Of a stretch of DNA of 64,000 nucleotides, positions 45,972-58,333 are shown one piece after another. Where the stretch lies: the NCBI GenBank assembly GCA_033065855.1, contig JAVXUO010000519.1, positions 124,001 to 188,000 of the forward strand. The letters are read 5' to 3'. A model generated the notes under the pieces. The model ran no database searches and was not told where the DNA came from. It saw only the letters and a program-made list of their open reading frames with translations. The number at the start of each line of letters is the position of its first letter. Positions within the stretch are counted from its first letter, which is position 1. The stretch is from Escallonia rubra (taxonomy: Eukaryota > Streptophyta > Magnoliopsida > Escalloniales > Escalloniaceae). The translations under genes and the position numbers were made by a program.

Positions 45972-47317
45972 TATTCTCCACTGGGTCTCAATGTGATCCC
46001 CGGGTCTTAATTCGTTCAGACAATCAGAGACATGAACATGTGCAGGAGTATCAACAGCTGGTGCTCTTAGCCTACTCCACTCTATATTGTCCTCCACCGT
46101 TGGCCTCCCGTGTGATGAGTATCTGCATTATCAAATTTGACATCATTACAAAAAACTTCTTGATACAAGCTTATTAGTCTTCCGAAATTCATACTGGCAT
46201 CAAACTAATAGCCGGAATAAACAACTTTTGTTTCTTTCCAAAACTTCGTCAAAATCACTGCCAGAAACAGCACATAAAAAGGCCCTGAATGGACTTAATT
46301 TTTGTTACAATATATCTTTACCTTGCCTTAAAGGTGTCTGTGGCAGAATCATAGCTAAGCTCAGCATCATAACATGACAGCATATAGCCAACATTCCCAT
46401 TCTGCATATTAACAAATATGAAATCACTTTGAGTTGTTGGCTAAAACCAAAAAACCAATCATAGACAACTTTTCAGTATATTGCTAAGAAGAAAATGATG
46501 TTGGCATGAGTGTTAGCTACACATGATTGTACCATATGCATCAGCAGTTGGACCAAGATTAAGTTGTTAACACAAGCTTGTAATAAACCCACAGAAGAAA
46601 ATGATGTTGCCAGAGAAGCAATAGCTGTACAAGGTTTTACTGCATGCATCAAGGGTTGTACTTTAATTTGGCATATTTTGGTTAGAAATCGCAGCCTATG
46701 ACGCTCGAAGCAGAAAGAGGCCTATTCCTTTTCATACCTAAACTTTAAGAAGTCAGTTCCAAGTGTAGTATTAAATCTAAGTACATTACCTCGCGATTAT
46801 AGACCTGAGCTGGGAACAAGAACTTGCCACCCTCAAGAGAGAGGTACCAAGCCATGATTGAATCAGCAGGCAAGGAATAACTACTCTGTTCTCCATTACC
46901 ATCCACCTTCAATCTGTCGCTTGAAAAAGGTAATAATTTTGAAACAAGCCCGCATAGTCCTTTTTCCTTTGAGCACTCCAACATAGTTTTTCTCTTCCTC
47001 AAATCAACTTCGATTTGCCATTTCCTGTAAGCAGCGTCACCAGTCAGTTTACCCCACTTCTGTTTCATGTGTTTTCCCCATAAGTGGTCACTCCTGCACC
47101 AGTCCCTCAAAGAACTGCACGCTCCTGCCATGCTGCTTAACCCTGCTGGTGAAAGCCTTTCAAGGATGCACTCCAATGCCAAATCTGGTAAATCCAACAG
47201 AGACGCCTCTTCTTTCTCCTCCAATCTCTGTACTTTTGGGCTAGCACTCTTCTTCATTGATGGCATGAAGTTGGCAATTCTAAAGATCTTGAACCAAGAC
47301 ATTAAAAGAAGAGACAT

Positions 47318-50265
47318 TTCTCTTAGGTAGTAGAAGTAGTTGGAAAGTACTAAGTAGGATGAAAGAGAGGAAATATATCAAGAAGAAAATCATTGGATTG
47401 GAACTACTCTCAAACTGGTTGATTTGAGGTTTTGAGCTAGGAAAGCAAAGAAAAGCTCACGGGAAGAACTGATGCAAATAAGGCAATGGTGATCTGCAGC
47501 TACATAAACAAGAAAAAGGTGGAGCTAAATTTGTACTATCTGTTCAGGAAGGACAAGACATCAAGAAAAAAGAAAGGCATTGGATTGGAATTATCTTGAA
47601 ATGGGTCTCATTCAAATGGGACTATATTGGAACTATGGAAGTACCAAAGCAAGTTTGGGAATGTGGTGATGTTGAGCTACATGTATACAAGGAAAAGTGA
47701 AGCTGAAATCTGTAGCTTTTTTATGAGGACAAGGAGAGGTATATAAATTGAAGGTTTGAAGGTTTTCAAGGATTTTGGCTAGATTGAGGGAGTTGGTAGT
47801 TACACCACCACCCCCTATAATGATGAAACAAACAACTCCCACCAAAGCTACTACTTATAAATGTCTGGAGAGGATCTATGTACAGTTAGTTTTGGCACCA
47901 GTCACTTTGGCGGAACCATGTTGGTCTTGGTGCTTTTGAGAGACAGGCGTTGGCTAAAGAGTGGAGGATTTGATTGGTAAAAGTGGAACAAAAGCTGACC
48001 CATATAGTGATTCATTTGCTATTAAAGAGAAATGCCATATTTTTCCAACATTAATTAACGTACTTTAGAGACAATAACTGCTTAAAAGTTAGAACCCTCT
48101 GGATTATACATTCGTTCTTAACAACGACAGAGACGTTTCAAAAAGTTTTATAATTGTATGTGCAAATTTCTTATTTTTGATCCTTGCCTTAAACTCTTTT
48201 GTGGGGCACGACTTTTATTTTCTAGATCTATGCAATACGGAGTATAAAATTTTGTAATATTTCATTGTTAATTAGAAAGTACGTCCTCCAATTACTTCAC
48301 TATGAAAATAAGTAAAAATTTACGAAAACCATTACAACCTAAAAGGTAATACCCAAGGTCCCAAACGGGTACCCTTGGAAAAACAAAGAGATACCGCATC
48401 CATGCCGATGATCCCGAGAAATGGTTAAGGTGATTTTAGAAAAAAAGTAGAGTAAACATAAGAGCTGCTCGTGTTTAGGTACCAACTTAAAAGGCAACCG
48501 AAATGCATAAACTATATATAATGTACTGAACTCCCAATAATACACGAATCATGAATTTGACAGATTTGGAACATGAAATAGTGAAGAGTGATCTGCATCC
48601 AAGAGTTTGTCCTGGCCATTTTTGTCCCTCTGGAGAAGAGTAAGAGAAGGACGTTTGTCTGATTGATGACCTGCTCTGGGCTTTGAATAAGAGAATTTAA
48701 GGACCAAAGATGGCCACCTGATATTTGCCTAACTCCCAACAAACTTCACCATCCCATAAGGACCACAGACACCATCATAAATGAACTTGCAGCATCGATA
48801 TGCCAATGTCGAGTGCAAAACACCACACATCACATTCTTGCCCTTCTTTGCTTTTAATTTTTCTTGACTTTACAAGGTGCATTATTAGTGATCAACCTGT
48901 TTCAATGTTCAATTGTTAGTGTCCCCAGCCCAACCCATTGGAATCTTCTCCTTTGTTGGACAATTATGATATGTTAATTGGTGCCAGAGGAGTCATTTGC
49001 CAATTACAGTTGGGCAGGTCTATAGGTCATTGGACCTCCCATACTTTGGCAACATTCCTGAGGAGGCTACGAGATTTTTCTGCTTCTAGCTTTTAAATAT
49101 GGTATAATGTACTCTACACTCTGAAGTTTGGAAAAAGTTTTACTGACTACCCCAACTTTTACATATTAACTTCTAGAACTTTGAAGCTTCATTTTTATAT
49201 TTTTATTGCGATCGATGAAAAAAATAAGTGAAGATTCGTTAATTAAAGTCTGAATCATCTTAAACTCGTCCTTCTACCACATTATGTGGCCAAAATCACG
49301 TGGATCTGTACTCCGCCATGCCACTATCAAAACCCTTCATGTCACCTCGTTACTCATAGGATATTAAACTAAACTCCTAGCACTTTCATCGTAACATCAT
49401 CGTCGCCTATTTTGGACCAGCAAATTAGAGATCAAACTCGGCTTCAACCTACCACCACTATCATCATCTTAAAAACCGTCCAATCCGGTATGTTGGTTAA
49501 GCGTGGCTGAAGTCAATCGAATTCTCAAGTCAAGCCCTCAACCCCGTGATCAACTTTGAGATGCCATCTTGGGCCCTCTTTAAGTGATTGTAGATGTAAG
49601 TAATCAAAGACCTCTACATAGACAAACTTGGAAGGTAAGGTTATCGTTGCTAGAGGTGATTTGGGTGGTTGTGGATTAGTGTGGATTTTCTTGTGGTGGT
49701 AAAGGGAATGTGTTGGGCGTGGTGGTTGGTGATTTCAGTGGTGTCTTGACGATTAAGTTTGAAGTCAATCAGTGATGCTCTTGTATATGATCATCATTTC
49801 AAATCTATCAGCAATTCATGTTTGTGTAACTCCGGTGGAGGGTGGTAAAATCACGGATTATGGCAATGAAGATAACCTAGATTTGAATTGAGGGTGTCAC
49901 CCATCATTTTGCGTCAATTGCAATGATAGGTAAACCGCGGGATTTCAAGAACTAATGTGTAAAACAAAAGGTTTGTGATGTAATCTTTGACAATTTCAAG
50001 GTTCGGAGTGCAATTAAACCCATATTAAATTTAGGCAATTTCAAGGTTTGTTGCATTTGGTGATTCACACTCGGTCCAAAGAGTAGACCAATCAGATGAC
50101 AAGACATGCATGAGATGATTAATGTCCTACTATAGCAATCCTTTTTCGAGACGTGTCAAAAAGCTTCATCTTTCATTAGCAAAATATTTCGAAAAGTAAG
50201 AGACTCCTGAAGCGGTCTCTATGACTAATTTTGCATGCAAAGCTGGATCTCAAAATCTATGGTTT
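47318..50265. other. 5' flank of the F-box gene and spacer
   Basis: The first several hundred bases should hold the promoter and 5'UTR of the F-box gene (minus strand). Partial repeats such as 'aaggcattggattggaa' occur near 47388 and 47576. Beyond about 48000 nothing recognisable was found apart from AT-rich DNA and a 'GGTGG'-rich patch near 49680-49750. Confidence 0.4.
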
Positions 50266-50381
50266 GGTTTGGAAGGCTCTAGGAATAAATGTGTTGAGCT
50301 AGATCCCAATTATCTAAGGTTTGGAAGGCTCTAGGAATAAATGTGTAGAGCTAGATCCCAATTATCTAAGGTTTGGAAGGC
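50266..50381. repeat. 52-bp tandem repeat, 2.2 copies
   Basis: Units start at 50266, 50318 and (partial) 50370 with 'ggtttggaaggc'. The first two differ at only a couple of bases. Confidence 0.9.
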
Positions 50382-50433
50382 TTCATGAATATATGTTTAA
50401 CGATTTGCTTTGTAATTCAGTTCTATATGCACA

Positions 50434-50500
50434 ACGTGTGTGTGCGTGTGCATGCGGGTGCGTGTGTGTGCGCACGCACGTGCGTGTATGTGTACATATA
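50434..50500. repeat. GT/GC-rich microsatellite
   Basis: Alternating purine-pyrimidine tract of TG and GC dinucleotides (Z-DNA-prone). Confidence 0.8.
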
Positions 50501-50792
50501 TGTCCTAAAACAGCTGAGAAAGTTTTAATTATCCCACTTTTTAGCCAAAATTTTCTACTATTTAGCAAAAATAAATTATTTTCGAGTAGGTTTTTTTAGC
50601 TGTAATTGTAGGGCTTGTTTGCACTCAGGCTTATCATTTAGTGTCAGACAAGGGGTTTTAGTTTTTACTGATAAATAAAACAATGAAACTAGGGCGACAG
50701 TTGACGCTGTGCTTTTAGCTCTTCCATGGTTATCACAGCATCTCCATCAACATATTATTGTTCTTGTTTCTCACTTAGGTTTACTTGTGCAG

Positions 50793-51002
50793 ATACAACA
50801 TCATGAAGTGAGAAATGGTTCTTTTGACCATCTTTTGTGTTACATATATAGTACTAGTCAAGACATACATTCCTTGCATCTTGCCCGAGGCAATGAAGTT
50901 GTTGCGCAGCTATCTTCAGAAATTACATTTTTTGCTTCCAACCCAGGACATATTTTGAAGCAAGAACGGATATCTAGTGATCAACCTGTTCTCCTTGACT
51001 GA
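50793..51002 (+). CDS. Possible last exon of an unrecognised gene
   Basis: A good acceptor (TTACTTGTGCAG) precedes a 69-codon open frame ending in TGA at 51002. An earlier acceptor at about 50740 is also possible. The peptide is hydrophilic with normal codon use (EVRNGSFDHLL, LARGNEVVAQLSSEITFFAS, HILKQERI, DQPVLLD). It reads like a conserved C-terminus, but I cannot name the family and found no upstream exons. It may be a captured or translocated gene tail. A T-rich stretch follows. Confidence 0.3.
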   Translation: MQHHEVRNGSFDHLLCYIYSTSQDIHSLHLARGNEVVAQLSSEITFFASNPGHILKQERISSDQPVLLD

Positions 51003-51572
51003 TTTAGATTGCTATTACTACAACCTGGGGTATTTTGTTGTTTTGATCTCTTTTGTATCATGTTTTCACCCTACCCATGTATACTTTTTTTGGTAGCATT
51101 TTGTTGTAAAGCTGGATATCAGGTTCTGTTGTAAGACGATTTTTATTTTGGTATACATGTCTTAATTCACTCGGAAAAAAACTGATACGTAAGACATCGT
51201 TGCTTTTATGGTTGTTTACTGTAGTATTTTCTACACCCCTTTCATTTACTAAAGGCTAAGGGTCCAAATGATGAGGCCATGGATTGTTATCACTATCTGT
51301 ATTCTTGGATCGAAATAAAGTTATTTTCCATTCTGTTATTTTCTTTTCCAATGGAGTCTTGGACCCTCACCAATAATAATATTTAAAAACTCTCTATGAG
51401 TAGTTTTACTTTCTCGAATTTATGTTTCGAATAGCGAATCTTATCTAATTTGAGTGACTTTATACCAAATCCAATAAGTATTCAGAAATACGAACCCAAA
51501 TATTTTGTTTAACTAATTGGAAGTTTTCAACGCGAGTAATAATTAGGATATTTCGGATTATTCGACTTTTTT
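51003..51572. other. No gene seen
   Basis: AT-rich sequence between the exon-like fragment and LINE 2. Confidence 0.45.
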
Positions 51573-53190
51573 CTTTTTTGGTTAAAAGGATATTTCATTA
51601 AATGAAAAACAGGGAAAGAGCTATACATCAATGTTCTTATCTTCTTCCAAGTTAAACAAAAGGCTGGATGAAGAAGGAACAAAATCAAAATGATTGTGAA
51701 AGAAAGCTAAAGCAACAAGATTATGAGTAGCTTTGTTTGCAAGTCTATGAGTATGAACAAAGTCCTAGCTGGGTAGTTGCAATAGTAGGCTTTTGGAATC
51801 TTCAATGATGCTTCTGATGTTCCATAAAGGAAATGACTGATTTGTGATCATCAAGATGATTGATTCCGCATCTCCTTAAAAAATAACGCATTGCTTCTGC
51901 TGGTTTAGGGCCGTATGGATCACTAACAGTGTTACCAATCCTTCTGTTATCTCCCTTCTATAAACTATGATTGTATTTCCAAATTCTAATTCCTCGGCTG
52001 AGTAAGGGCAAAGTATTGCTATACATGCTTTATCTCCTCGAATTGCTACATCAAACTTAATTTTACTCCAACCTATCACACTTGTCGATCGCTGATAAGT
52101 AATTTTGGGCTACATTGATGATGTTATTTGCCAAAGATATGGGATTGATTTTTTTGTTCCTTGCCATCCAATCCAAGTCCAATAGAGTTGCAAAACTAGT
52201 GTACCTGATTTGGTCTTCAGAAGACAGTCCTGGGAGTTTTAATATAAAATTCAGCCATTGGATCTGGCATTCCATGCCTTGAGGGGGATGAAAACCTGTA
52301 GGGGAAGCAACCCATAATAGTCTGGTCATATTACACGATATGAACAAGTGTGTTGTTGTTTCCTAAGGGTGAGCTCAGAGGTGACAGCTTGGGTCAATCT
52401 CTAAATTATAATTAGCCATTTTTTTGTCGGAGAGGAAGGGTGTTCCAAGCAATTCTCCAAATCAAGGTTTGGAGCAAACTTGAGCCATTGACTTTGAGAT
52501 ATGCAGATTTTGTAGTGAAATTGCTTTTTTTGTTAGGGGTCTAAGGTATTATGTCTTGGGTTTGTCTTGATGGGATTTGGATTTTCTTGATTGCTTCCAT
52601 GGTGGGAGAGACGAATAACATTTGCATCTTTGACAAATTCTAGCTTCTATCAAGGGGATAAATAAGATCAGCGACCAGTAAGATGTTGGGATTGTTTACC
52701 ATGGTTTGTGCTGGCTTAAATCCTTCTTGGTTGATTTACCATCCCAGCTGATATTGCCCATTTCTTTTTCAAGAAGTTTCTGACATTTGCAAAATCCTTT
52801 CCAAGGTTTGGGTGAGGAGTGACCAACCTAATTTGGCTACGAGAGCCATATTAAAGTTCTGCATTCGCTTGAAACCTAATAAAAAAGGTCGATTTTAGAA
52901 TGCATATGGAATCACATGCCTTGGGATGATAGTGATGTTTACCATCATTCTTCCCCTACCAAAATTGACTAACGCGTTTGTTCAGCTAGTTGGTAATTTT
53001 TTGGGGAGCACGAAAGTGGACATTAGATAAATGAGGATTGCCATGGCACTCACTTTGATTAGGGTAGCTCGTCCAACATGGGAAATAAGTCTTGATTTCC
53101 AACTTGCTAGCCTTTTCTCCACTATTTCAATTATTCCGGCAAATGCTTTCTTCTTTGACTGCTTTGTGAATAAAGGCAGGCCTAAAACTT
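51573..53190 (-). pseudogene. Second LINE ORF2 tail, decayed
   Basis: From 53160 on the minus strand the translation reads VEKRLASWKSRLISHVGRATLIK (cf. 'L.GWK...LS.AGR..LIK' in plant LINEs), then AMAILIYLMSTFVLP, and much later WMARNKKINPISLANNI and WSKIKFDVAIRGD, the RNase H-like end of ORF2. Many stops and frameshifts are present. The left end is T-rich, as expected for the 3' end of a minus-strand LINE. It is a different copy from the LINE at 18616-20403. Confidence 0.75.
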
Positions 53191-53576
53191 ATAAGAAGTA
53201 AACTTAAACGTAACTCCTAATTTAACTGTCATTTAATAGAACATAATTTTGATTTTCCATAAATAAGGCATTAATTCATACACTAAATGTAAATATACTC
53301 AACCCAAAATGGCTTAGGATTAACTCCTAATTTAACTGTCATTTAATAGAACACACTACATGTTTGGTTTTAACAATTTCAAATTCATTTAAAAAACTGT
53401 AGTTAAAATCAAATCTAAGTTTGATAAGATGAAAATATTTTACTAACTATTTCGCCAGACGCGTGACTAACTTATTTTACTAAAGTTTAAGATTCATATT
53501 ATTGAATGTGACAGTAAACACTTATACGTAATTCTTAATTTTTTTAAAAGATAATGACATTATCAACTTTATTTTT

Positions 53577-53595
53577 GCACACGCATCGCGTGTGC
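53577..53595. repeat. Perfect 8-bp hairpin
   Basis: GCACACGC-ATC-GCGTGTGC, a GC-rich hairpin in very AT-rich DNA, at the left edge of the Helitron-like block. Such hairpins occur near Helitron 3' ends, but no CTRR follows it on the minus strand. Confidence 0.8.
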
Positions 53596-53730
53596 CACGG
53601 TGACTCGTATATATAAAGCTGAAACCTTTGTTTCAAATTGCGACACGTAGAATTTTTGGAACTCTATCTTTGCAACAAGTAAGACTTTTTAAGAATTTTC
53701 TTCTTCTGTCACGTAAGCTTCAACTTTGCA

Positions 53731-54100
53731 TGTGATAGTCTCCTAACTTAATTGGTTTCTTTATTTAGAGTCCAACTCTTTTAAATTAGATATATAAAAT
53801 TCAAGAATCATATATGTTTTGGTAGTCTTTTCCTTTTCTACTCTATTTAACTCTTTACTATAATTTATTATTAAATTCAAAGGTATAATTTATCCAATAT
53901 TTTTAAACTTTATCATGTGGTAGTCCGCTAACTTAATTGATCTCTTTATTTAGAATCTAACTCTTTTGAATTAGATATATTAAATTCAAGAATCCTATTT
54001 GTTTTGGTAGTCTTTTCTACTCTATTTAACACTTTGCTATTATTTATTATTAAAACATTCGTAGGTATAATTTATCCAATATGTTTAAACTTTATAAAAC
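53731..54100. repeat. 185-bp tandem duplication
   Basis: Two diverged units (about 53731-53915 and 53916-54100) share 'ctaacttaattg', 'tctttatttag', 'ttttggtagtctttt' and 'ggtataatttatccaat'. Confidence 0.8.
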
Positions 54101-54149
54101 TAAGAAACTAATTATACACCTTCTAAAACTCTACCCAATCAATATACTT

Positions 54150-56830
54150 ATCTATTAGGCCTTAATTTTGTTTTTAAAAACCTCAAAAGTACTTTAAAAT
54201 AATAATATGAAGTCTAAAAAATGTAAAGTACGAAAATCATACCCTACTTACTAATTCTTTAGTATGATCATTGGCCCGACTTTTGTAAATCTTATAAAAT
54301 TAAAAAAATCAAATCTACTTCTTTTAAAGCTCTACGTATCCGAAAAGGCCTCAATTTGGACTACTAACTTCTTAAAAACACTTAAAGCAAATAAAATAAA
54401 ATCTCGCAAATGTAAACAACAAAAAATCATGTATAAAATTAATGATTAATCTTTACAAATTAAAAGGTAAGCTTTTCTTAGCGTATATTTTCTTTTTTAC
54501 CTCTTTTGTTATGCAAAACATCATCCTATTTTATTTTGGTGTTTTTTTCTTTTTCACTCTTACTTATTAGTGCTTACTATGATTTGTTATAAAAAATTCT
54601 TAGGTAATTTGTCCAATTTTTGTAAATCTTATTGAACTGGAAAAACCAATTCTAAAACTCTATCTAATTTGGATCTATACATATTAGGGCTTTGACTTTG
54701 ATTATTAGCATCTCAAAAATACTTTCAAATAGAAAAATAAAGTCTCACAAAAGTAAAATACGAAGAATCATGTATAACATCTTATAAGCACTTTAAATAA
54801 ACAAAATAAACCATACGCTGTAAAATACAAAAATGATGTATAAATATTAAGGATTAATACTTCAGAAGTTAGAAAGTAAGCTTTTTTTTTTTAGCATTTT
54901 CCCCCTTCACTTATGTAAAAGATCATCCCATTTGTTTTTGTAGGTATAATTCATCCAACTTTTATAAACCTTATAAAACTAAGAAATTAGTTCTATATCT
55001 CTAAATTTTCATCTAATCTATATACACATGTACTGGGCCTTAACTTTGATTATATATTAACACCTCAAAATCACTTTCAAACAGCAAAATAAAGTCTCAC
55101 AAATGTAAAATACAAAAACTCATGTACGAACGTCAAAGATCAAGATTGCACAACGTATCAAAATAGCTATTTATAAGCAAAAATATAATAATTAGTAAAG
55201 TTTAAACTCCAAAATAGAAACCAAAAAATACTCCAAAAAATGCAAATAAAAAACACTACAATAAAAATGACTTATAACTTTAAAAGTACGTAAAAAAATG
55301 CAAACATCAGTATATCTTCACAAATTATTTTTAGGTGAATAACCTCAAATTGTAAAATATAAATCATGTACTCTCTGAATGCACAAAAAAAAAGAAGCAT
55401 AAATCTACGTGTACAAGTCATAAACACGTTCAATCATCAATAAACTAACTTTTACTATAATAGTTAGTTAAATTGCTAGCACCTTAACGAACCTCAACGA
55501 GAAAGAAACATGATGGTATGAGAGAAAAGATTATATATTAAAATAAATATTGTATCTCACAAGCAAGAGAATTTCTATACTATACTTAATCATTAAACTA
55601 ACCCATTAGGACTTAACATTGACTATTACCGGCTAAAATTTTCAACAAGAAAGAACCATAAAATCTACAGAGCAAAACAAAGTAAGTTTAAGATAAAATT
55701 TTTGTAATTTTACAGAGTTCCATTCTAATCTATCATACAAAATGTAGGCATAATCAATTAATTCGTAATAATTTTAACTTCATTTACATGTAAAACTTTG
55801 TATACAAGACTATGTCTTTTTGACGAGCAATACATCAGATATCAACTTAAAAATTAAGTATTTCAACTACAACAATGTGTGCCATTTCTCTTTAAAATAA
55901 AGTTTGAAAAAATATTATTCTAATTTGACAATGTTTTAGCACTTCGCATTATTAATTGGTTAACTTACTAGAATTTAATTTGATTAGTAGCACTTAAGTA
56001 GACTTTAAATATGAAAAATATTTACAATGCTACTTCTTAAGTTTTTACAATGGTTTTTAATAAACATTTTTAATAAACATTTTGGCCGAAGTTTTGTAAA
56101 CCTTAACTATAAAACTAGAATATCAATTTTTCATATCTTAAATCTCTATCTAATCAATCTATACATTCTTATTAGGCCTTAAATTTTTACTAATAACACC
56201 TTAAAAGTACTTAAATATAACAAAATCAAATCTAACAAATGTATACATGAGAAACATTAACCATCTTTTCCCTTTAAGGAATATACAAAACTTAAAAGTA
56301 TTTTTGATATATCAAATAAGAGGATAGTTAAAAAATTAGTTTTAATTATATAACATCAAACTTTTTTATAAGTCACATTCACTAATAGAAGCCAAAAAAA
56401 AAAGAAGAATCAAACCTAATATGACTAAAATTTCAAAAGTACTTTAAGATATAAAAATAGCAGGCTACTCTACAAATTAATTTTTAACTAAGTAACCTCA
56501 CATTCTAAAGGTTCACCTCATCAACTAATTAAATTATTAGGATTTAATTTGATAACTAAAGCTAAAATAAAATTTAAATACAAAAAAATTGTTTCCAATA
56601 GTATGTGAAATAAAAAACTAAACCAATATAGCTCATAAGTCCAAAATTATAATCACTTAAGCATATTATCTAATATAAACTCAATCAACCATTTACGGTC
56701 CATGTGAGAATAAGCATAATCATCAATCTTTTGCAAAATTTGTATTAAACACTATGACAATTTTAGGATAAATTTAATTAACTAATAACTGTAAAATGTA
56801 CATATTAGGCCTTAAATTTCACTATTATGA
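54150..56830. repeat. Degenerate ~350-bp repeat family
   Basis: The phrase 'attaggccttaa' or a near variant recurs at about 54154, 54345, 54683, 55033, 55615, 56171 and 56804. Each is preceded by 'tctatctaatctata'-like DNA and followed by 'cacctcaaaagtacttt' and 'aaataaagtctcacaaatgtaaaata'-like DNA. It is a decayed tandem family, with spacings of about 190-600 bp. Confidence 0.65.
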
Positions 56831-58333
56831 AAATCATATGTGAAATTTTAATATTAATACTTCACAAGATAAAAGATTTCTTCTTTTTTAATTGTTTAAC
56901 CTCAATATTGCTAAGTGTTACATGGGGTAAGAATAATCTTCACTTTATAACTGTTTAACCTCAATCATGTGCAAAACTTTTGTAAAACACTCTAAAATTT
57001 TTATGATGAATTAAAATAATCATTAGTACTACATTGTACGCATATGTTTAAATTGATTGTCTTAGAAAATCTTCAAAAATACATCAAAACGGATGGTTAA
57101 AAAATCATCAAATGTGACCTTCAAGAAAACAATTAAACAATGATTTTGCCAATACATAATGCTCTATAATCTCTTTTTATAGTTAATATAATATTTTTAA
57201 GGGGTGTTTATTTGAAAGTAAGTGAAATAGCTCCATGTGCTTTATTTTCTATTACAAAGTTTCACGACATGTTATTAGTAAGTTATTTCAGCCCTTTTTA
57301 CCTTCTTTTATGAGTTTTAATGCAAATGACCCTCATTTGTATTGAATTTAATAATAGTCATCAACTATATCAGAATCATCAATAAAATGAGAATGTTGAT
57401 CAATGATGTGAACTGTAAAATGGAAGAGAAGAAAATGTCTATATTTACTTAGATGGAATATTGATAAAAATTTCATTCAACGGTTAATAAGTAAATAAAT
57501 AAAAAATATATATAGATATGTTTGATTTCTTGAATGTGTAAGCTCGCTTTTTTTTTGTACAAAACTAAAATCAGTGCTAACATTACTTTAAAATAGAGTA
57601 AAATTATAATTTGATGTGCAATAATTGGTTATTTGTTGCATGCTTTACTTTTTGAATGCATTATTCTGTATGTTTTAATATTAATATTATTAATAATTTT
57701 GAGTATATATAAAAAAAATTGAACGATTACAAAACTATATGCAAATGTGCCCACTAATTACAAATCTAAATTCAAAGCCAATAAAAATTTTATAAGACAC
57801 AAAGTAATATTTTTTATTTTTTGTATATGTGTAAGTACGATAAGCTAGGTATATGAGCAAAAGTTTTTCTTCATTTGACATTTCTTTTACTCAAATCACG
57901 TAGTAAAATATTATTTCTAACAATACATGTTACATAATAATTAAAGGAGGACATACATGATTAGAAAATTAGAATGTTAGTGAAAACTAAATACATTTTC
58001 ACTTTCATAGTGGTTTTAGATACATTGATATAATCTATTAGCATAGTGATGTACCAAAATGAGATACATTTTCAGTATTTTACACAGTTTTTGTCAATAT
58101 GATTCTAATTGTATTAAGTAGTGGCTTATTTGATTCATGAAATCTATATTCATAAGTAATCTCGATTATTATGATTTATTATGTATATATGCATCGATGC
58201 AGCGAAAGTCATTATATTTGTTCTTTTTTTTTAATTTAAAGCATTATTAACTATATTATAATATATGATTAATGAAAAAAAATATTATATCTCAACCTAA
58301 CAAAATTACATAATGCACGGGTCCATTAGCTAG

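Larger units (their letters stand above)
39120..47317 (-). pseudogene. F-box protein (At2g26850-like), split by a retrotransposon
   Basis: F-box proteins recruit substrates to SCF ubiquitin ligases through SKP1. Exons: 47317-46790, 46401-46322, exon 3 split into 46122-45972 and 40665-40647, 40068-39994, 39307-39120. With the insertion and one TSD copy removed, splice phases agree and the sum is 1,041 nt, 346 codons plus stop. The F-box is at about residues 39-85 (LDLPDLALECILERLSP), followed by [57 protein letters not shown], and at the end [13 protein letters not shown] and GFYGGIRKL, all as in the At2g26850/At2g32560 family and near its usual length. No stop or frameshift was found in the exons. 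The LTR element in exon 3, same strand, should abolish the protein unless it is spliced out. Confidence 0.9.
53600..58333 (+). mobile_element. Possible Helitron, non-autonomous, AT-rich
   Basis: The right edge ends TGCACGGGTCCATTAGCTAG followed by T. This resembles plant Helitron 3' termini (a TGCACGGG part-hairpin shortly before CTAG|T). It abuts exactly the point where the right copia-derived repeat begins (58334). The left end is uncertain: TCGTATATATAAAGCTGAAA at about 53605 resembles Helitron 5' starts but is not preceded by A. No Rep/helicase gene is present. Inside are a 185-bp tandem duplication and a series of degenerate repeats. Confidence 0.42.

Noticed and set aside
53577-53595. 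3' hairpin of a minus-strand Helitron
   Set aside because: The hairpin is perfect, but no CTRR follows it on the minus strand, so it is kept only as a hairpin.
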